Below, piece by piece: positions 1-6,543 of a DNA stretch of 11,887 bases (the stretch's first letter is position 1; each line of letters opens with the position of its first letter). Under the pieces are notes generated by a model. The model made no database searches. It was not told the DNA's origin and saw nothing but the letters and a program-made list of their open reading frames with translations. The translations under genes were made by a program, and so were the position numbers. This stretch comes from Chitinophagaceae bacterium (GTDB taxonomy: Bacteria > Bacteroidota > Bacteroidia > Chitinophagales > Chitinophagaceae): positions 1-11,887 of the forward strand of contig DNMB01000082.1 in NCBI GenBank assembly GCA_003489485.1. The letters run 5' to 3'.

Positions 1-1340
1 CCCTTTTGCAGGCTTGTAATTACACATAGTTTGGCATGGACCTTCATGTTCGGCATTCCCAATAAGACGGTAATGCCCTCTTCTTCTAAGATGGTCTTCC
101 ACTCCAGGTTGGCCTCTTCGTCAAAACGGGCTTTTAACTCTAACATTACCATTACCTTCTTTCCGTTGCGTGCAGCATTGATGAGCGCATGAATGATCTT
201 TGACTCGGCTGCCAATCGATAAGCGGTTAGTTGAATACTTTCGACCGTTGCGTCCATGGCAGCCTCTCGCAGCAGGTCAATCAAAGAATTAAATGAATGA
301 TAGGGAAAATGCAACATGATATCGCGTTGCAACACCTGGTCAGTAACTCGTAATTTATTGCTGAGTAACGGATGGGTAAAAGATGCCTTTCGCAGCAACA
401 CCGGAGGCAATACTTGCGGAAAATCCATAAAGTGCCTGAAATTATGGATCCGCCCGCCGGGTATGATGGCGCTTTTTTTAGTGAGCCCCAAGCGCCCGAT
501 CAGATACTGTAGCAAGCCATTGTCCATTTCTTTATCATATACAAAACGGACCGGCTTGCCCTTTCTGCGATTCTTGATCCCCTTGGCCATTTTCTCTACG
601 AAACTCATCGATATGTCATGATCGATCTCGAGTTCGGCATCTTTGGTCACTTTAAAAAGCCAAGCTTCGAAAATGTCAAAGTCGAAATAAGGAAAGATCT
701 TAGGAAGATTATAACGAATTATGTCTTCCAGCAAGATAATATGACGCTGCGAGGAGCGCGAGGGCAACTCTACGAAGCGGCCCACCGATTTGACAGGGAC
801 TTCAATAAGCGCATACTGGTCTTGGTAGGCGGTATTTCGCTTGCGCATCAATACCCCCAGGTAAATACTTTTATCTCGTATGTATGGCAACTGAGGGAGC
901 GACTCGATCATCAGCGGAATAATGTTATTGCGAACCTGTGTCTCGAAATAATCCCTTACGAACTGCTGTTGTTCTTTATTAAGCTGTCGCTCGGTTCGCA
1001 AGAAAACGTCTTGCTCCCTTAACTCGACCTGTATATTCTTCCAGATACGCTCGAACTCATTTTGCTGCCTGAGAACAATGGTCTGTATCTCATCCAAAAT
1101 GGCCTGCGGATTCTCTTCAAAATAAATGTTGAGCTTCTTTCGCTTTTGTGAATAATCGGCCATGCGCTTGAGCGTGGCGACCCGCACCCTAAAGAACTCA
1201 TCGAGATTGTTAGAGAAAATACCCAGAAATCGAATACGCTGCTGCAGCGGTACGGTAGGATCGTTGGCCTCTTGCAAAACCCGGCCATTAAAACTGAGCC
1301 AACTGATATCGCGGGGAATTAGCTTATTGGTGATACCCAT
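1..1340 (-). CDS. ppk1: Polyphosphate kinase 1 (3' part cut by window edge)
   Basis: Makes inorganic polyphosphate by reversibly transferring the gamma-phosphate of ATP through a phosphohistidine. The frame stays open from the ATG at 1338-1340 to position 3, giving 446 of the roughly 690 residues usual for the family. Visible landmarks are the N-terminal motif RDISWLSFN (about residues 10-18) followed by RVLQEA, the head domain with the segment ending KSAIIPGGRIHNFRHFMDFP, and the start of the C1 phospholipase-D-like domain with FPYHSFNSLIDLL, QLTAYRLA, ELKARFDEEANLEW and KVHAKLCVI. The His of HAK, encoded at 36-38 and residue 435 here, fits the catalytic phosphohistidine. The start lies 2 nt after the stop of the Ppx/GppA gene, so the two are almost surely cotranscribed. 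The truncation is only the window edge; I walked the codons from 1340 to about 237 and read the last 16, and saw no frameshift. Confidence 0.95.
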   Translation of the reverse strand, partial: MGITNKLIPRDISWLSFNGRVLQEANDPTVPLQQRIRFLGIFSNNLDEFFRVRVATLKRMADYSQKRKKLNIYFEENPQAILDEIQTIVLRQQNEFERIWKNIQVELREQDVFLRTERQLNKEQQQFVRDYFETQVRNNIIPLMIESLPQLPYIRDKSIYLGVLMRKRNTAYQDQYALIEVPVKSVGRFVELPSRSSQRHIILLEDIIRYNLPKIFPYFDFDIFEAWLFKVTKDAELEIDHDISMSFVEKMAKGIKNRRKGKPVRFVYDKEMDNGLLQYLIGRLGLTKKSAIIPGGRIHNFRHFMDFPQVLPPVLLRKASFTHPLLSNKLRVTDQVLQRDIMLHFPYHSFNSLIDLLREAAMDATVESIQLTAYRLAAESKIIHALINAARNGKKVMVMLELKARFDEEANLEWKTILEEEGITVLLGMPNMKVHAKLCVITSLQK

Positions 1341-1342
1341 GG

Positions 1343-2242
1343 TTAGTTAGTTACATGCTTCTTTTCGCCCACCTCATCGTAAAGGGTATGGATCAGGCCA
1401 TCGGCCAGACCTATCTTGGGCACGTATATTTCTTCGGCATCCGCCCAACGCATGGCATTAATGTAGATCAGTAGCGCCGGAACAATTACATCGGCACGAT
1501 CTTCTCGCAATCGATATTGCTGCATGCGCTCCGCCAAGGTCAACTCACTAAAATCCTTGTGGTAGGCCTTAAGCGAGTCAAGATCCAAAGGCTTGCCCTC
1601 CTTTCGTTTAGAGAGGTTGAATACCTTGTTGATGTTACCCCCTGAACCAATAGCAGTAACATGATGGTGACCACGGGTTTTTTGGCGAAGAAAATCTTTC
1701 ATCTCATTCCAGTCAGCTTCCTTGACCTGGTCCTTTAAAAGACGAATCGTACCAATGTTAAATGATTTTTTAAAGACCAGTTCGCCATCGCTAAAAAAGG
1801 TCAGCTCGGTACTACCCCCACCCACATCGATATAGAGATATGACTCTTTATTATCCATATAATCGGCCACATGGTTCTCGTAGATAAGGGTGGCTTCTTC
1901 CTCGCCACTGATAACTTTTACAGTAATGCCCGTCTCGGCCTTTACCCGCTGTAGCACTTGTACTGCGTTGGTCGCATCGCGCATGGCAGATGTGGCACAG
2001 GCCTTGAGATGCTTTATGCCGTATACGTCGAGAAGTAGCCGATAGGCTTTGATCGTCTTGCAGAGCTGCTCCGTCTTTTTTGTGGAGATCTCTCCTTTTT
2101 CAAACACATCAAAACCCAACCGCAAGGGCACCCGTACCAAAACAGTTTTGATGAATTCAGGCTTACTGTCGGGATATTCGATCACATCCGTAATCAAAAG
2201 GCGGGCAGCGTTACTGCCTATGTCTATGGCGGCGAGTTTCAA
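1343..2242 (-). CDS. Ppx/GppA family phosphatase (exopolyphosphatase-like)
   Basis: Member of the ASKHA-fold Ppx/GppA family, whose members remove terminal phosphate from polyphosphate or convert pppGpp to ppGpp. With the chosen start it has 299 residues, the size of short single-module members; the C-terminal HD-like domain of long E. coli-type Ppx is absent. Motifs in order are the phosphate-1 loop IDIGSNAARLLI (6-17), ATSAMRDA (83-90), ISGEEEA with the catalytic glutamate (111-117), the phosphate-2 loop IDVGGGSTEL (138-147), and a later IGSGGN loop. No in-frame ATG exists before residue 87, inside the domain, so initiation must be non-ATG. I prefer the TTG at 2240-2242, which gives MKLAAIDIGSN as in relatives; a GTG at 2291-2293 would add 17 residues. 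It directly precedes ppk1, supporting a polyphosphate role over a purely (p)ppGpp role, although the sequence alone cannot decide. Confidence 0.9.
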   Translation of the reverse strand: MKLAAIDIGSNAARLLITDVIEYPDSKPEFIKTVLVRVPLRLGFDVFEKGEISTKKTEQLCKTIKAYRLLLDVYGIKHLKACATSAMRDATNAVQVLQRVKAETGITVKVISGEEEATLIYENHVADYMDNKESYLYIDVGGGSTELTFFSDGELVFKKSFNIGTIRLLKDQVKEADWNEMKDFLRQKTRGHHHVTAIGSGGNINKVFNLSKRKEGKPLDLDSLKAYHKDFSELTLAERMQQYRLREDRADVIVPALLIYINAMRWADAEEIYVPKIGLADGLIHTLYDEVGEKKHVTN

Positions 2243-2252
2243 TGTGACCCAG

Positions 2253-2276
2253 ATTGTATGTTGCAATATATACAAT
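2253..2276. promoter_or_regulatory. Inverted repeat upstream of the Ppx/GppA gene
   Basis: ATTGTAT at 2253-2259 is matched by its exact reverse complement ATACAAT at 2270-2276, with a 10-nt spacer. The element is A+T-rich and lies 11 nt upstream of the preferred TTG start of the minus-strand gene, inside the 160-bp region between two divergent genes. It could be an operator or overlap a promoter (TATATTG-like boxes lie on the minus strand here). If translation really began at 2293 it would be coding. The function is not known. Confidence 0.35.
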
Positions 2277-2402
2277 ATAAAAAATGCTGTCACAGAATTT
2301 TAGTCACACTTGGCTGATAGTGCAAGCCAGATGCTTTACGATTAGATAACGTGCCGTTAATATCAGCTTCACATTACCATTATTACTTTGAGAAACGAAG
2401 GC

Positions 2403-3248
2403 ATGAATAAGAGACATCCCGATGTGGTCGTGTTGAGTGATGTTCACCTCGGAACCTACGGCTGTCATGCCAGAGAGCTGGTACAATATCTTAAAAGCAT
2501 CTCCCCGCAGCTGTTGATCTTGAATGGCGATATCATCGATGGCTGGCAGTTCAATAAAAGTTATTTTCCGCCCTCTCACCTACAGGTCATCAAAGAAATT
2601 CTCTGTATGCTCGACCAGGGCACGCGAGTAGTCTATGTAACGGGCAACCACGACGAGATGCTTCGCAGATATAGCGATCTGCAACTGGGTAACTTTCAGC
2701 TTACCGATAAGCTCGTCATTGAAATGAACGGCAAGCGTACATGGATCTTCCATGGGGACGTTTTTGATGCTACTACCAAAGGAAGTGCCAAGATCATTGC
2801 CAAATTGGGCGGATGGGGATACGACTGGCTGATCATTATAAACCGGCTTATCAACTGGTTATTGACAAGCCTGGGGCAACCCAAGATGAGTCTTAGCAAG
2901 AAGGTAAAGAATGGTGTAAAAAAAGCCGTTCGATGGATCGGGGATTTTGAGCAAACCGCTGCCGAACTCGCCATCAACAAAGGATATGACTATGTGATCT
3001 GCGGGCATATTCACCAACCACAACAACGGGTCATTCAGACCGAAGAGGGTTCTGTGACCTATTTGAACAGCGGCGACTGGATAGAGAATCTGACCGCCTT
3101 GGAACTCACCCAACAAGAGTGGAGCATCTATCAATACAAAGAGGACGATTACCAGCAGGCCCCGGTAGTAAGTATGGAAAAACAGCTGCCGTTGCTAAAT
3201 GTGGTCACCGATCAAATAGGCCTCCATATTCATAGGCTTCAATCATAA
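2403..3248 (+). CDS. LpxH-like metallophosphatase (UDP-2,3-diacylglucosamine hydrolase family)
   Basis: Calcineurin-like dinuclear metallophosphoesterase of 281 residues. All metal-binding motifs are visible: SDVHLG (12-17), NGDIID (41-46), TGNHDE (80-85), FHGD (116-119) and CGHIHQP (200-206), followed by LNSGDW (221-226). The motif set and order resemble LpxH, which cleaves the pyrophosphate of UDP-2,3-diacylglucosamine in lipid A synthesis. The segment between FHGD and GHIH (about 138-180) holds hydrophobic and basic helices, suitable for contact with a membrane lipid substrate. The ATG at 2403 was chosen over a TTG at 2388, because GAAGG just precedes it and the protein then begins immediately before the first beta strand. 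The glycosyltransferase gene follows after 6 nt. It could be true LpxH or a paralogue acting on another lipid or nucleotide diphosphate; general family assignment is firm, substrate is not. Confidence 0.88.
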   Translation: MNKRHPDVVVLSDVHLGTYGCHARELVQYLKSISPQLLILNGDIIDGWQFNKSYFPPSHLQVIKEILCMLDQGTRVVYVTGNHDEMLRRYSDLQLGNFQLTDKLVIEMNGKRTWIFHGDVFDATTKGSAKIIAKLGGWGYDWLIIINRLINWLLTSLGQPKMSLSKKVKNGVKKAVRWIGDFEQTAAELAINKGYDYVICGHIHQPQQRVIQTEEGSVTYLNSGDWIENLTALELTQQEWSIYQYKEDDYQQAPVVSMEKQLPLLNVVTDQIGLHIHRLQS

Positions 3249-3254
3249 CGACCC

Positions 3255-4289
3255 ATGAAAATATTTTATGCAGTGCAGGCAACGGGTAACGGACACATCA
3301 GCCGAGCGATGACCCTTATGCCTCACTTGCAAAAATGGGGAACGGTCGATGTGTTCTTAAGCGGAAACAACAGTCATCTGGCAGCCCAATTACCTGTACG
3401 ATTTCGGAGTCGCGGAATCAGCTTGTACTATAACAATACGGGGGGATTAAACTATTCGAAAATTGCCTTTCAACGCAACCCCCTGGCACTAATGAAAGAG
3501 ATCAAAGAACTACCGGTCGGCCAATACGATCTGGTCATCAATGACTTTGATTTTCTCACGTCAGTTGCCTGCCGGCTACAGCGCGTGCCCTCGGTACACT
3601 TTGGGCACCAGGCCAGCTTTCGCTACACAGAAACACCCAGGCCCGCTCAGCGACAATGGCATGGCGAACTATTGCTAAAGGATTATGTACAGGCCACCCA
3701 TCACATTGGACTTCATTTTAAAAAGTATCACCCCTCTATTTTTGGCGCCATCATAAAAGAAGAGATCCTTCAGGCGGCCCCCTCGGAACAATCGCATATT
3801 ACCGTATACCTGCCGGCACTGAGCGATCAGACATTGCTTCGCTTGCTTTCGCCTGTTACGGACCAGTTTTTCGAGATCTTTTCGAAAGAAACAAGATCGC
3901 TGACCAGAAAAGGAAATCTTCTGTTTAGGCCGATAGAGCAGCAAGCCTTCAATCGCAGCTTGATCCACTGTAGCGGTATCATCTGCGGAGCCGGATTTGA
4001 AACGCCGGCCGAAGCCTTACAACTAGGAAAAAAGATCTTGGCCATCCCCATAAAAGGACAGTATGAACAATACTGTAATGCCGCAGCACTCGATCAGCTC
4101 GGGGTCATGACTATCTCCTCTACTGAATCAGTCCAAACACAGCATATACGTCGCTGGCTCGATCAGGGCAAGACGTTGCATCTTGATTATAGCCAAAGTA
4201 TTCAGGAAGCGCTGGAGTATCTTTTTTCTGTGGCAACAACCCGCCAGCCAAGCGCACCCATTATAGGGCAGCCGGTCTGCGCTCCATAA
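3255..4289 (+). CDS. MurG/GT28-like glycosyltransferase (GT-B fold)
   Basis: Probable cytoplasmic or membrane-associated glycosyltransferase of 344 residues. The N-terminus MKIFYAVQATGNGHISRA (1-18) carries the GxGHxxR loop of GT28-type enzymes such as MurG and of the archaeal MJ1255-type group. The C-terminal half carries CGAGFETPAEAL (244-255), then IPIKGQYEQYCNAAAL (about 264-279), matching the nucleotide-sugar binding region of the GT-B fold. No signal peptide or membrane helix is seen. The tight 6-nt spacing to the LpxH-like gene implies one transcript and perhaps one pathway, for example glycosylation of a lipid or polyprenyl carrier. Donor and acceptor cannot be read from the sequence. 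The last 29 nt overlap the 3' end of the convergent small gene that ends at 4261. Confidence 0.8.
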   Translation: MKIFYAVQATGNGHISRAMTLMPHLQKWGTVDVFLSGNNSHLAAQLPVRFRSRGISLYYNNTGGLNYSKIAFQRNPLALMKEIKELPVGQYDLVINDFDFLTSVACRLQRVPSVHFGHQASFRYTETPRPAQRQWHGELLLKDYVQATHHIGLHFKKYHPSIFGAIIKEEILQAAPSEQSHITVYLPALSDQTLLRLLSPVTDQFFEIFSKETRSLTRKGNLLFRPIEQQAFNRSLIHCSGIICGAGFETPAEALQLGKKILAIPIKGQYEQYCNAAALDQLGVMTISSTESVQTQHIRRWLDQGKTLHLDYSQSIQEALEYLFSVATTRQPSAPIIGQPVCAP

Positions 4290-4533
4290 GACGGTGCAGA
4301 TAAATACGGGCGAACTGGATCAGGTTCCATTCTTCAGGATCGGCCACTTCGATGGGATCGATGGTACTAAGCTCAGAACGCAGCGATTTTAAAAAGATGA
4401 AAGAGCCATCGGGTGCCTCCGTGTAAAAGGAGCGCAAGGCAGCATCAATTAACTCAATTACTTTTTTTTGACTGCGAGAAGAACGAATGGTCTCAATTAA
4501 AACCTGGTGAGACAATAAAGCAGCGGAATTCAT
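4261..4533 (-). CDS. Small protein of unknown function
   Basis: Not recognised. The 90-residue product is predicted soluble, with no signal peptide or membrane segment, rich in charged residues and likely mostly helical (for example HQVLIETIRSSRSQKKVIEL and the C-terminal WNLIQFARIYLHRLMERR). The ATG at 4531-4533 was chosen; a longer reading from a TTG at 4630-4632 would add 33 residues, but that stretch looks like leader DNA and contains a promoter-like TACTTTTA. The gene is convergent with the glycosyltransferase and shares its last 29 nt. It follows the lipoprotein gene on the same strand after a gap of about 95 nt. Considered a real gene because of its even, protein-like composition, but evidence is modest. 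Confidence 0.6.
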   Translation of the reverse strand: MNSAALLSHQVLIETIRSSRSQKKVIELIDAALRSFYTEAPDGSFIFLKSLRSELSTIDPIEVADPEEWNLIQFARIYLHRLMERRPAAL

Positions 4534-4550
4534 GCAATTGGATTGGAACG

Positions 4551-4558
4551 TAAAAGTA
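4551..4558 (-). promoter_or_regulatory. Possible -7 promoter box for the small protein gene
   Basis: On the minus strand this reads TACTTTTA, seven of eight matches to the Bacteroidota -7 consensus TAnnTTTG. A TTG on the same strand (4581-4583) lies 22 nt further upstream, slightly long for the -33 element. Transcription would begin about 10 nt before the ATG at 4533, which supports that start over the TTG at 4632. Weak by itself. Confidence 0.3.
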
Positions 4559-4628
4559 GGGGAGTCGGTGATCAATCGGACAATTCCAATATTAAGTTTT
4601 CCGCGAAGGCCAAAATTTAATATTGCGC

Positions 4629-5066
4629 TCAATAGGCCGCCTTGGGCTCGTACGAAAAGGCCTTTAAGGAATCTAAGATTTTTCTACCGCGGGGGCTAAG
4701 CTCCAACCCGTACTTCTCTCCTGTCTTAATGAAGCTCAAGCGATTGCACGTATCGGTGCTGGTAAAGTACAGAACAAACACCTCGCCCCGATCTCCATAG
4801 TAATAGATCTTACCCTGCGTTGTACAGTCGGTCTCACCAGCAAGGGCATTCTTATTGGCATTGTCTGCAAAGGTCTTTAGCAACGAGACATCATATAATT
4901 TGACCATCTGAAAAAAGCGGGGGTTGCCGGGGGTCTTGTAATACATGATGACGGCACTGTCACAAACATTTAGCTCCGTCATCATATTAGGAGTTCCAGT
5001 CGGCTTACAAGAAAATAGAGTTAGCACAACGGCTGCTACCAACAGAGAAAAAATACATGGTTTCAT
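4629..5066 (-). CDS. Lipoprotein of unknown function
   Basis: Not recognised beyond being a lipoprotein. The 145-residue precursor starts MKPCIFSLLVAAVVLTLFSC; residues 5-19 form the hydrophobic core and Cys20 is the likely lipidated residue (lipobox LFSC). The mature part of about 125 residues contains three further cysteines (after LNV, in ETDCTT and in STDTCNR) and a beta-rich centre, IYYYGDRGEVFVLYFTS. No lipoprotein export-type acidic run follows Cys20 (it reads KPTGTPN), so it may face the periplasm. An exact TATCTTTG box sits about 24 nt upstream of the ATG and a terminator lies beyond that, so it appears to have its own promoter rather than depending on the receptor operon. Confidence 0.75.
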   Translation of the reverse strand: MKPCIFSLLVAAVVLTLFSCKPTGTPNMMTELNVCDSAVIMYYKTPGNPRFFQMVKLYDVSLLKTFADNANKNALAGETDCTTQGKIYYYGDRGEVFVLYFTSTDTCNRLSFIKTGEKYGLELSPRGRKILDSLKAFSYEPKAAY

Positions 5067-5089
5067 TCAACATGCAATTTCGTAAGAGA

Positions 5090-5097
5090 CAAAGATA
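5090..5097 (-). promoter_or_regulatory. -7 promoter box (TATCTTTG) for the 145-residue lipoprotein gene
   Basis: The minus strand reads TATCTTTG, an exact match to the TAnnTTTG -7 element known from Bacteroidota sigma factor promoters. It is 23 nt upstream of the ATG at 5066, leaving a leader of roughly 15-20 nt. No clear TTTG/TTG -33 element is visible at 19-21 nt, because that position falls inside the terminator hairpin of the upstream operon. Confidence 0.5.
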
Positions 5098-5102
5098 ATT
5101 CT

Positions 5103-5139
5103 AAAAAAAAGGCGCACTGCATTGCTACAGCGCGCCTTT
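5103..5139 (-). terminator. Rho-independent terminator after the receptor/beta-helix operon
   Basis: AAAGGCGC at 5108-5115 pairs perfectly with GCGCCTTT at 5132-5139 around a 16-nt loop that can form three more pairs (CTG 5117-5119 with CAG 5128-5130). Read on the minus strand, the hairpin is followed by a run of eight U residues (A-run 5103-5110). It begins about 20 nt after the stop codon of the beta-helix lipoprotein gene and so ends that transcription unit. Confidence 0.85.
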
Positions 5140-5157
5140 CTATAAAACAAGAAGCTA

Positions 5158-6510
5158 TTAATAAGAGGCATTTTGGGGATCCCAGTTGGTCCAGCCAGTG
5201 GTCCAGTTGGTCGTACCCATCGCACCACGGAACGTGGTAGGGGTAAAAAATGAATTCATGCCCGTAAAGCTAGCACCGGTAAGAGCAGGTGAACCGGTAG
5301 CAGGCAAAAAGTTAGGAGTAATAGAATAGAATGGACTGGTCAGACCGGCAGCGGCAGAGGTGGCCAGTGTAATACAACCCTCACTTTCGGCCTTGGTTTG
5401 AATCTGAGCAGCAGTAGCAATATTATTGTTGCTAGAGCGATATACGCTGGTGCTGGCATGCACCAGGTTGTTACGAAACTCCGACACATTATTCATATAG
5501 TCGTTCAGGGTGCCATCAGACTCCATTGAGAAACCTGCATCGGGGTGACCGATAAAGATCGAATTACGAACAATAAACTGCGTTCTTCTTCTCCAACGCA
5601 TAGAGAAATTATGATTGGCCGCAGTTCCTGTAGCATCATTTGGACCTACAATGGTAAAGTTACTCATTTGAGGACGGGTAATAGGCGTTGCATTGGTACC
5701 ACTGGCATCATTATCGCACTCTACACCATTACCGGCATCACCTGCATCCACAAAATCAGGCTTGCGCATTGAAATTCCATATTGGATCTTTCCGGTAAAG
5801 CCGAAGTCAAAGTCAAAATCATCGTCTGCGGTAGCAAAAGCGATCAGGTTCTTAGCATTGACCGTACCACCGAAAAATTCGAAAGCATCATCGTTACCAA
5901 AAGAGACCATTACGTTCTCGATGATAGTACCGGAACCTACTCCACCGCATGTCAGTCCATTGATCTCAGAGCCAGGCTCGGCTGCGATACCTGCATATTC
6001 AATACGCACAAAACGAAGCACACCACTTGCATCAAGCGGGTCGGTGCCACCATACTGACGGCCTACTCCTCCCTCAATAACGGGAGCGGGGTCAAGAGGA
6101 CGATTGGTAGGAGCCTTACCCAACAAAATGATACCACCCCAGTCACCGGGCGCTCTTGAGCCAATGGCCTTTCCGCTGGTAAACACGATCGGGCTGGTGC
6201 TGGTACCTTGTGCAATGATCTTGGCACCACGCTCAATGATAAGCGCTCCTTTTTCGGCCACATCACTTTGAACTACACAACCTGCTTCGAATGTAACGGT
6301 AGCGCCATCTACTACGTACACATATCCTTTTAAGATCCATTTTCCCTTGGCGTAAAATTTACTAGAAGAGATCACACCGGTAATTACGTTACTGGTAGGA
6401 TCAGTGGGAGGGGTAATAGTACCGCCACCATCTTCAAAAGTGACCTTGACGCAAGAAGTGGCACCGAACAGTACGATAGAGATCAGTGCGCTGAAAAGAA
6501 GCTGCTTCAT
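5158..6510 (-). CDS. Beta-helix lipoprotein paired with a TonB-dependent receptor
   Basis: A 450-residue lipoprotein. The signal peptide MKQLLFSALISIVLFGATSC ends at the probable lipidated Cys20; VKVTFEDGGG and a Thr/Pro-rich linker (to about residue 40) follow, with an acidic pair that might act as a surface-export signal. Residues about 45-350 have a repetitive beta-strand pattern rich in Gly, Asn and Asp, typical of right-handed parallel beta-helix folds: GDWGGIILLG (122-131), FGNDDAFEFFGG (204-215) and ADDDFDFDFGF (228-238). The acidic clusters could bind metal ions. The C-terminus is Trp-rich (TNWTTGWTNWDPQ) and resembles the ends of related Bacteroidota proteins; there is no type IX secretion sorting domain that I recognise. 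The gene starts 33 nt after the TonB-dependent receptor gene on the same strand, so they are likely cotranscribed and the protein may be its surface partner in place of a SusD. Substrate unknown; the nearby pit genes make phosphorus compounds a reasonable guess. Confidence 0.8.
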   Translation of the reverse strand: MKQLLFSALISIVLFGATSCVKVTFEDGGGTITPPTDPTSNVITGVISSSKFYAKGKWILKGYVYVVDGATVTFEAGCVVQSDVAEKGALIIERGAKIIAQGTSTSPIVFTSGKAIGSRAPGDWGGIILLGKAPTNRPLDPAPVIEGGVGRQYGGTDPLDASGVLRFVRIEYAGIAAEPGSEINGLTCGGVGSGTIIENVMVSFGNDDAFEFFGGTVNAKNLIAFATADDDFDFDFGFTGKIQYGISMRKPDFVDAGDAGNGVECDNDASGTNATPITRPQMSNFTIVGPNDATGTAANHNFSMRWRRRTQFIVRNSIFIGHPDAGFSMESDGTLNDYMNNVSEFRNNLVHASTSVYRSSNNNIATAAQIQTKAESEGCITLATSAAAGLTSPFYSITPNFLPATGSPALTGASFTGMNSFFTPTTFRGAMGTTNWTTGWTNWDPQNASY

Positions 6511-6543
6511 ATACTTGTTTTTGAGTTTAGACTAGAGTTGGGT

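Noticed and set aside
618..1022. A 134-codon open frame on the plus strand opposite ppk1
   Set aside because: The minus-strand frame encodes continuous PPK1 head-domain sequence here; the plus frame shows no family signal.
1019..1288. Minus-strand frame within ppk1, suggesting a possible frameshift
   Set aside because: Translation codon by codon from 1340 leftward stays in the PPK1 frame through this region, so the other frame is a shadow and ppk1 is intact here.
4534..4632. N-terminal extension of the small protein starting at a TTG overlapping the lipoprotein stop
   Set aside because: The added residues look unlike the rest, and a promoter-like box and a good ATG at 4533 favour the shorter reading.
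5182..5212. Repeated CCAGTTGGTC (5182-5191 and 5203-5212)
   Set aside because: It encodes the repeated TNW residues of the conserved Trp-rich C-terminus, so it is explained by protein sequence.
5693..6159. Two overlapping plus-strand frames opposite the beta-helix lipoprotein
   Set aside because: Low-complexity, Ser/Thr/Pro-rich shadows of the repetitive beta-helix coding sequence.
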